Shown here in pieces: positions 34,255 through 40,228 of a DNA stretch of 40,228 bases. Every line of letters begins with the position of its first letter. Positions within the stretch are counted from its first letter, which is position 1. The position numbers and the translations under genes are program-made. The notes under the pieces are model-generated. The model saw only the letters and a program-made list of their open reading frames with translations. It searched no databases and was not told where the DNA came from. This DNA comes from Gemmatimonadota bacterium (GTDB lineage Bacteria > Gemmatimonadota > Gemmatimonadetes > Longimicrobiales > Gaopeijiaceae): the NCBI GenBank assembly GCA_022826025.1, contig JAJDVR010000237.1:1-40228 (forward strand). Direction: 5' to 3'.

Positions 34255-35036
34255 GTCGTTGCCACCAGGTCTACCGCCGCCTCGGCGGCGGCTCTGTCCA
34301 CGAATGCCCTTACGATCGGATCGCTGCTTACCCGGAAGGCCGCGGGGCTTCCGAGGAACCGCAGCCGCCCACCCTCCAGCATCGCCACCCGGTTGCACAT
34401 GTCCAGCCCTCCCTCGATGTCGTGGGTCACGATTACCGAAGTCACGTCCAGCTCGCGTGAGAGACGCCGGATCTGGCGCTGTACTCCCGCGGTGTTCACC
34501 GGATCCAGCCCGGTGGTCGGTTCATCCCAGAGGAGGATGTCCGGCCCTCCCACGATGGCGCGCGCGATCCCCACCCGCTTCTTCATCCCTCCGGAGAGCT
34601 CGGCGGGAAGTTTGGTCATCACCTCACGCGGGTCCAGGAGCACCCGTTCCAGCGCCTGCCACACCAGGCGCGCGATGCGCATGCTGCCCATGGAGCGGAG
34701 GCGCCTGACAGGCAGCCCCGTCTCCACATTCTCGAAGACGTTCAGGGAGTCGAAGAGGGCCGCGTGCTGAAACACGTACCCGACTTTGTCGCGGATACGC
34801 CTCAAGTCCCTGCCATCTCCGAAGAACACCGATTTGCCGTCCACCTCCACGTCGCCGCGGTCGGGCACGATGAGGCCGATGGTGGTCTTGAGCAGAACGC
34901 TCTTGCCGGCGCCCGAGGCGCCGAAGAGGCCGAACATCTCTCCTGAGAAGATGTCCAGGTCGATGCCCTCCAGCACGGGAAGGTCAAACGCCTTGTGGAC
35001 TCCGCGATACCGGATGACCGGGCGAGTCTGCATCAC
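34251..35036 (-). CDS. mlaF: ABC transporter ATP-binding protein (MlaF-like)
   Basis: Walker A GLFGASGAGKSVLLK, signature LSGGMKKRVGIARAIV, Walker B ILLWDEPTTGLDPV. Confidence 0.92.
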   Translation of the reverse strand: MMQTRPVIRYRGVHKAFDLPVLEGIDLDIFSGEMFGLFGASGAGKSVLLKTTIGLIVPDRGDVEVDGKSVFFGDGRDLRRIRDKVGYVFQHAALFDSLNVFENVETGLPVRRLRSMGSMRIARLVWQALERVLLDPREVMTKLPAELSGGMKKRVGIARAIVGGPDILLWDEPTTGLDPVNTAGVQRQIRRLSRELDVTSVIVTHDIEGGLDMCNRVAMLEGGRLRFLGSPAAFRVSSDPIVRAFVDRAAAEAAVDLVATT

Positions 35037-35039
35037 GTC

Positions 35040-35846
35040 CTAGTCGAGCAGGAGGGGTGGGAAGAGGGCATCCATGATCAGGACCGCCAGCGTCATGAAC
35101 ATGACCGCCTGCGTCGTCGTCTTGCCGACTCCTTCGGCTCCTCCCTCCGTCCGCAGTCCCATGTGGATGGCGACCACGGGGATGGTGAAGCCGAAGACCA
35201 GCGCCTTCGTGAGCGAGTAGAATAGATCCCAGGACTGCCAGTAGAGACGAGCCCCGTACAGGAAGCTGTTGGGCCCGAGCCCGACGGTGAGCTGGGCCGA
35301 GATCATGCCCGCCAGGATTCCCACCAGATTCGCGATCGCGACAAGGACAGGGACCACGACGATGCCCGCGACCACCCTGGGAGCGGCCAGGATCGACACC
35401 GGATCCCGCCCCACGCTGTAGAAGGCGTCGATCTGTTCGGAGACCTTCATGGTCCCGAGTTCCGCCGTGATGCGGGCACCCACGCGGCCCACCAGGACGA
35501 TCGCGGTCAGCACCGGTCCCATCTCCAGAACCACCGACTCGGTGACGATGCTGCCCAGCACGTACAGGGGGATGGCCCCGGTGAACTGGTAGCCGCCCTG
35601 CTGGCTGGTGACGATGCCGGCGAGCACGGCCGTCAGGACCACGATGGGGATGCTCTGCACGCCCATCACGTACATCTGACGCAGGATCGATCGCGGCGAG
35701 ACCCGGAGGCCGACCAGCGCGACGACAATGTCGCGCAGCAGGATCGCGATCTCGCCGGAGTGCTGCAGCACGGTGCGGCCGGCGCGCGCCACACCCGCCA
35801 GCCAGCGCTCGACTCGGGAGGACGGGGCCTCGGAGGATCCGCGCAT
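35040..35846 (-). CDS. mlaE: MlaE family ABC transporter permease
   Basis: MYVMGVQSIPIVVLTAVLAGIVTSQQGGYQF, GPVLTAIVLVGRVGARITAELGTMKVSEQIDAF. Confidence 0.9.
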   Translation of the reverse strand: MRGSSEAPSSRVERWLAGVARAGRTVLQHSGEIAILLRDIVVALVGLRVSPRSILRQMYVMGVQSIPIVVLTAVLAGIVTSQQGGYQFTGAIPLYVLGSIVTESVVLEMGPVLTAIVLVGRVGARITAELGTMKVSEQIDAFYSVGRDPVSILAAPRVVAGIVVVPVLVAIANLVGILAGMISAQLTVGLGPNSFLYGARLYWQSWDLFYSLTKALVFGFTIPVVAIHMGLRTEGGAEGVGKTTTQAVMFMTLAVLIMDALFPPLLLD

Positions 35847-35998
35847 TGCTTCGGAGGGCTTTCCAACCTGTGGGAGGACACATGCCCGCGGGCATCCCGC
35901 AGCCGGTAAGGCGTGCGCAGCATCCACGGGCGTGGAAAGCATCTACGATTGCGCAGCCGATGGCAAGGGATCGGGGACGCGCACAAGCGCTTCCGGGC

Positions 35999-36712
35999 CT
36001 ATGCGCCCGGTGCTGCGACGTCGTCCGCGCGGCGGGTCACCTCGTTGAGCAGGGACTCGAGCCGCTGCCGGTCCTCGCGATCGGAGTCGCAGTCCGGCCC
36101 CTCCCCGGCATGACGGCCGACTTCGAAGCGACGAACGCATACGCGGACCCGGGCGAATGGCTTGGGGATGGTCATCCGGTCCCAGGAGTCGAGGCGCCAG
36201 TGGCGGTCCGAGGCGAGGCCCATCGCCAGGATGGGTGCGCCGGACATGCGCGCGAGTACGAGAACCCCGCGCTTGAGGAGTCGCGCGGGGCCCCGGGGGC
36301 CGTCCGGGACCAGGATCGGAGAAGAACCGTGGCGTCGGACAACCGTGCGAAGCGCCCACATCGCCTCCCGCCCGCCCGCACTCGACGAACCGCGTACGAT
36401 TCGAGCGCCCCATCTCCGCATGATGCGCGCGACCAGTTCCCCGTCGCCGGACCCGCTGGTGAGGGCGGTGACGTCCACGCCCTTCCCCCGAGCCATGCCC
36501 GCGCCCGTGAAATACGCTCCGGGGATGACGCGGTCGTGCCAGAAGGCGAGGATGGCGGGCGGTCCCCCCGCGAAGAGCGCGTTCAGGTGTTCGCGGCCCT
36601 CGGCGACCTCGATGCGCCAGGTGCGGCCAAGGGCCTCGACCAGCCAGCCCAGCAGAGTGGTGGCGAGGGCCGTCGGCCCGCGCTTGAGCCGCGTTGCGAT
36701 GTCGGCACGCAT
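35999..36712 (-). CDS. DUF374 lysophospholipid acyltransferase-like protein
   Basis: PAILAFWHDRVIPGAYFTG, ALTSGSGDGELVARIMRRWGARIVRGSSSAGGREAMWAL, ILVPDGPRGPARLLKRGVLVLARMSGAPI. Start MRADIATRLKRG; the ORF extension upstream runs into tRNA-Leu. Confidence 0.85.
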   Translation of the reverse strand: MRADIATRLKRGPTALATTLLGWLVEALGRTWRIEVAEGREHLNALFAGGPPAILAFWHDRVIPGAYFTGAGMARGKGVDVTALTSGSGDGELVARIMRRWGARIVRGSSSAGGREAMWALRTVVRRHGSSPILVPDGPRGPARLLKRGVLVLARMSGAPILAMGLASDRHWRLDSWDRMTIPKPFARVRVCVRRFEVGRHAGEGPDCDSDREDRQRLESLLNEVTRRADDVAAPGA

Positions 36713-36739
36713 GCGGCGCTTCCTCCGTCCGTGCGTGAG

Positions 36740-36823
36740 TGCCGGGAGTGGGACTCGAACCCACACGCCCCAACGGGCAAAGGTTTTTGAGACCTTCGCG
36801 TCTACCTGTTCCGCCATCCCGGC
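36740..36823 (-). tRNA. tRNA-Leu (CAA anticodon)
   Basis: Reverse complement GCCGGGATGGCGGAACAGGTAGACGCGAAGGTCTCAAAAACCTTTGCCCGTTGGGGCGTGTGGGTTCGAGTCCCACTCCCGGCA: class II variable arm, anticodon loop CTCAAAA. Confidence 0.92.
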
Positions 36824-36911
36824 AGGGTGGGCCGATTAAGCTACCCGGTAGCGCCCGGCTCGCAAATGGGAGCGGATCCACCGCGGGCGACGCGGCAGGG
36901 CCCCGGGTGCA

Positions 36912-37589
36912 TCAGAGTGCGACCCGGTCGCCGGCCGGCGTCTCCAGCACGGCAACCAGCCCCGCCCGCCCCACCGCCACCTCGAGCGCCACGCCGAGCC
37001 GATCCAGATCGCGCCGCACCGCCTCCGGCTCGGGATGGCGCCCACTCAGTCGGGCGAGGCGGACTCCCCGGTCGGGGAGTTCCGCACAGGGATGCGGGGT
37101 GTCACCCCAGTCGATGAGGAAGGGGATGATGCCCTGCCGGGGAAATGGCTTCCCGGGCATCGTGAGCGTCCAGGCGATGCGTTCGCCGCCCGGCCTGGTG
37201 CGGGACATCGATCGCACCGGACCCAGGAGGTGGCCGCCGGGACCGGTGGCCAGGCCGTCGAGATCGGCGGAACGCACCGCCCATGTGACCAGCGCCGGCA
37301 GCGGGGCCGTGCCGCCGGTGAACCAGAGGCCGCCGGGCGGCGCCGGTTGCTCCGGGTCCGGGCCGACGACCTCCAGGTAGACGCGTGCACCGATGCGCAA
37401 CAGGGAGTTGCGGGTTCCGAGTCCCGGATGGCTGCCGCCCGGCGTCTGGCTCGCGCCGAGACGCGCCTCCAGGTCACGCACCCCGGCCCGGAGGTCGGGA
37501 ACCGCGTAGACGAGGTGGTCGGTTCCCGGGGGCGCCGGCCGATGACCAAGACGAGCCATCGCCCCCGGGGCAGACCCGGAATCAGTCAT
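36912..37589 (-). CDS. VOC/glyoxalase-like family protein
   Basis: GTDHLVYAVPDLRAGVRDLEARLGASQTPGGSHPGLGTRNSLLRIGARVYLEVVGPDP. Confidence 0.85.
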   Translation of the reverse strand: MTDSGSAPGAMARLGHRPAPPGTDHLVYAVPDLRAGVRDLEARLGASQTPGGSHPGLGTRNSLLRIGARVYLEVVGPDPEQPAPPGGLWFTGGTAPLPALVTWAVRSADLDGLATGPGGHLLGPVRSMSRTRPGGERIAWTLTMPGKPFPRQGIIPFLIDWGDTPHPCAELPDRGVRLARLSGRHPEPEAVRRDLDRLGVALEVAVGRAGLVAVLETPAGDRVAL

Positions 37590-37757
37590 TGGCAGTAGCG
37601 AGGGAGGACGAGTTGGCGCATGGGGTCCATGGCCGCGGCAACTCCTTCAACGTAGCGCCGGTGAGCATCATCGGGAGGCGGGATGTTATCTTGGAGCCGA
37701 CGAAACGCGTCGCCTCGCGCGACGATGCGCCGGCTTTCAGGATCCAGGGACAGACCC

Positions 37758-40228
<2,471 letters not shown>

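Overview
High-GC bacterial chromosome segment with ordinary gene density and no phage, transposon or CRISPR signal. LPS and outer-membrane genes, PD40/M16/S9 peptidases and a dual-domain ALDH suggest a Gram-negative environmental lineage, possibly Gemmatimonadota-like (inference only). Contents from left to right: partial tRNA-Pro; rdgB, hldE-C/rfaE2 and hemC at the end of a long minus-strand Mrp/Mbh-type cation/proton antiporter operon (E-F-G-A'-B-C-D-D-small His-rich protein-D); LptE-like and other lipoproteins; LpxH; a DUF5683-like protein; TonB; a pair of M16 peptidases; GNAT; an S9 peptidase; a lipase-like hydrolase; an SSS symporter with a small partner; a secreted HNH nuclease with duplicated Ca-binding (Excalibur-like) modules; tRNA-Sec(UCA); deoC; ALDH16-like dual ALDH; RidA, a DSD1-like PLP enzyme and TlpA; a 1038-aa peptidase-MA/PD40/beta-barrel protein; MlaD-MlaF-MlaE; a DUF374 acyltransferase; tRNA-Leu(CAA); a VOC protein; and aconitase, truncated by the window edge. 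The most interesting points are the tRNA-Sec, the Mbh-ordered antiporter operon with three ion-translocating subunits and His-rich elements, the peptidase-propeller-barrel fusion, the secreted nuclease/deoC/ALDH16 neighbourhood and the RidA/DSD1 coupling. All family calls come from reading motifs, not from database searches.
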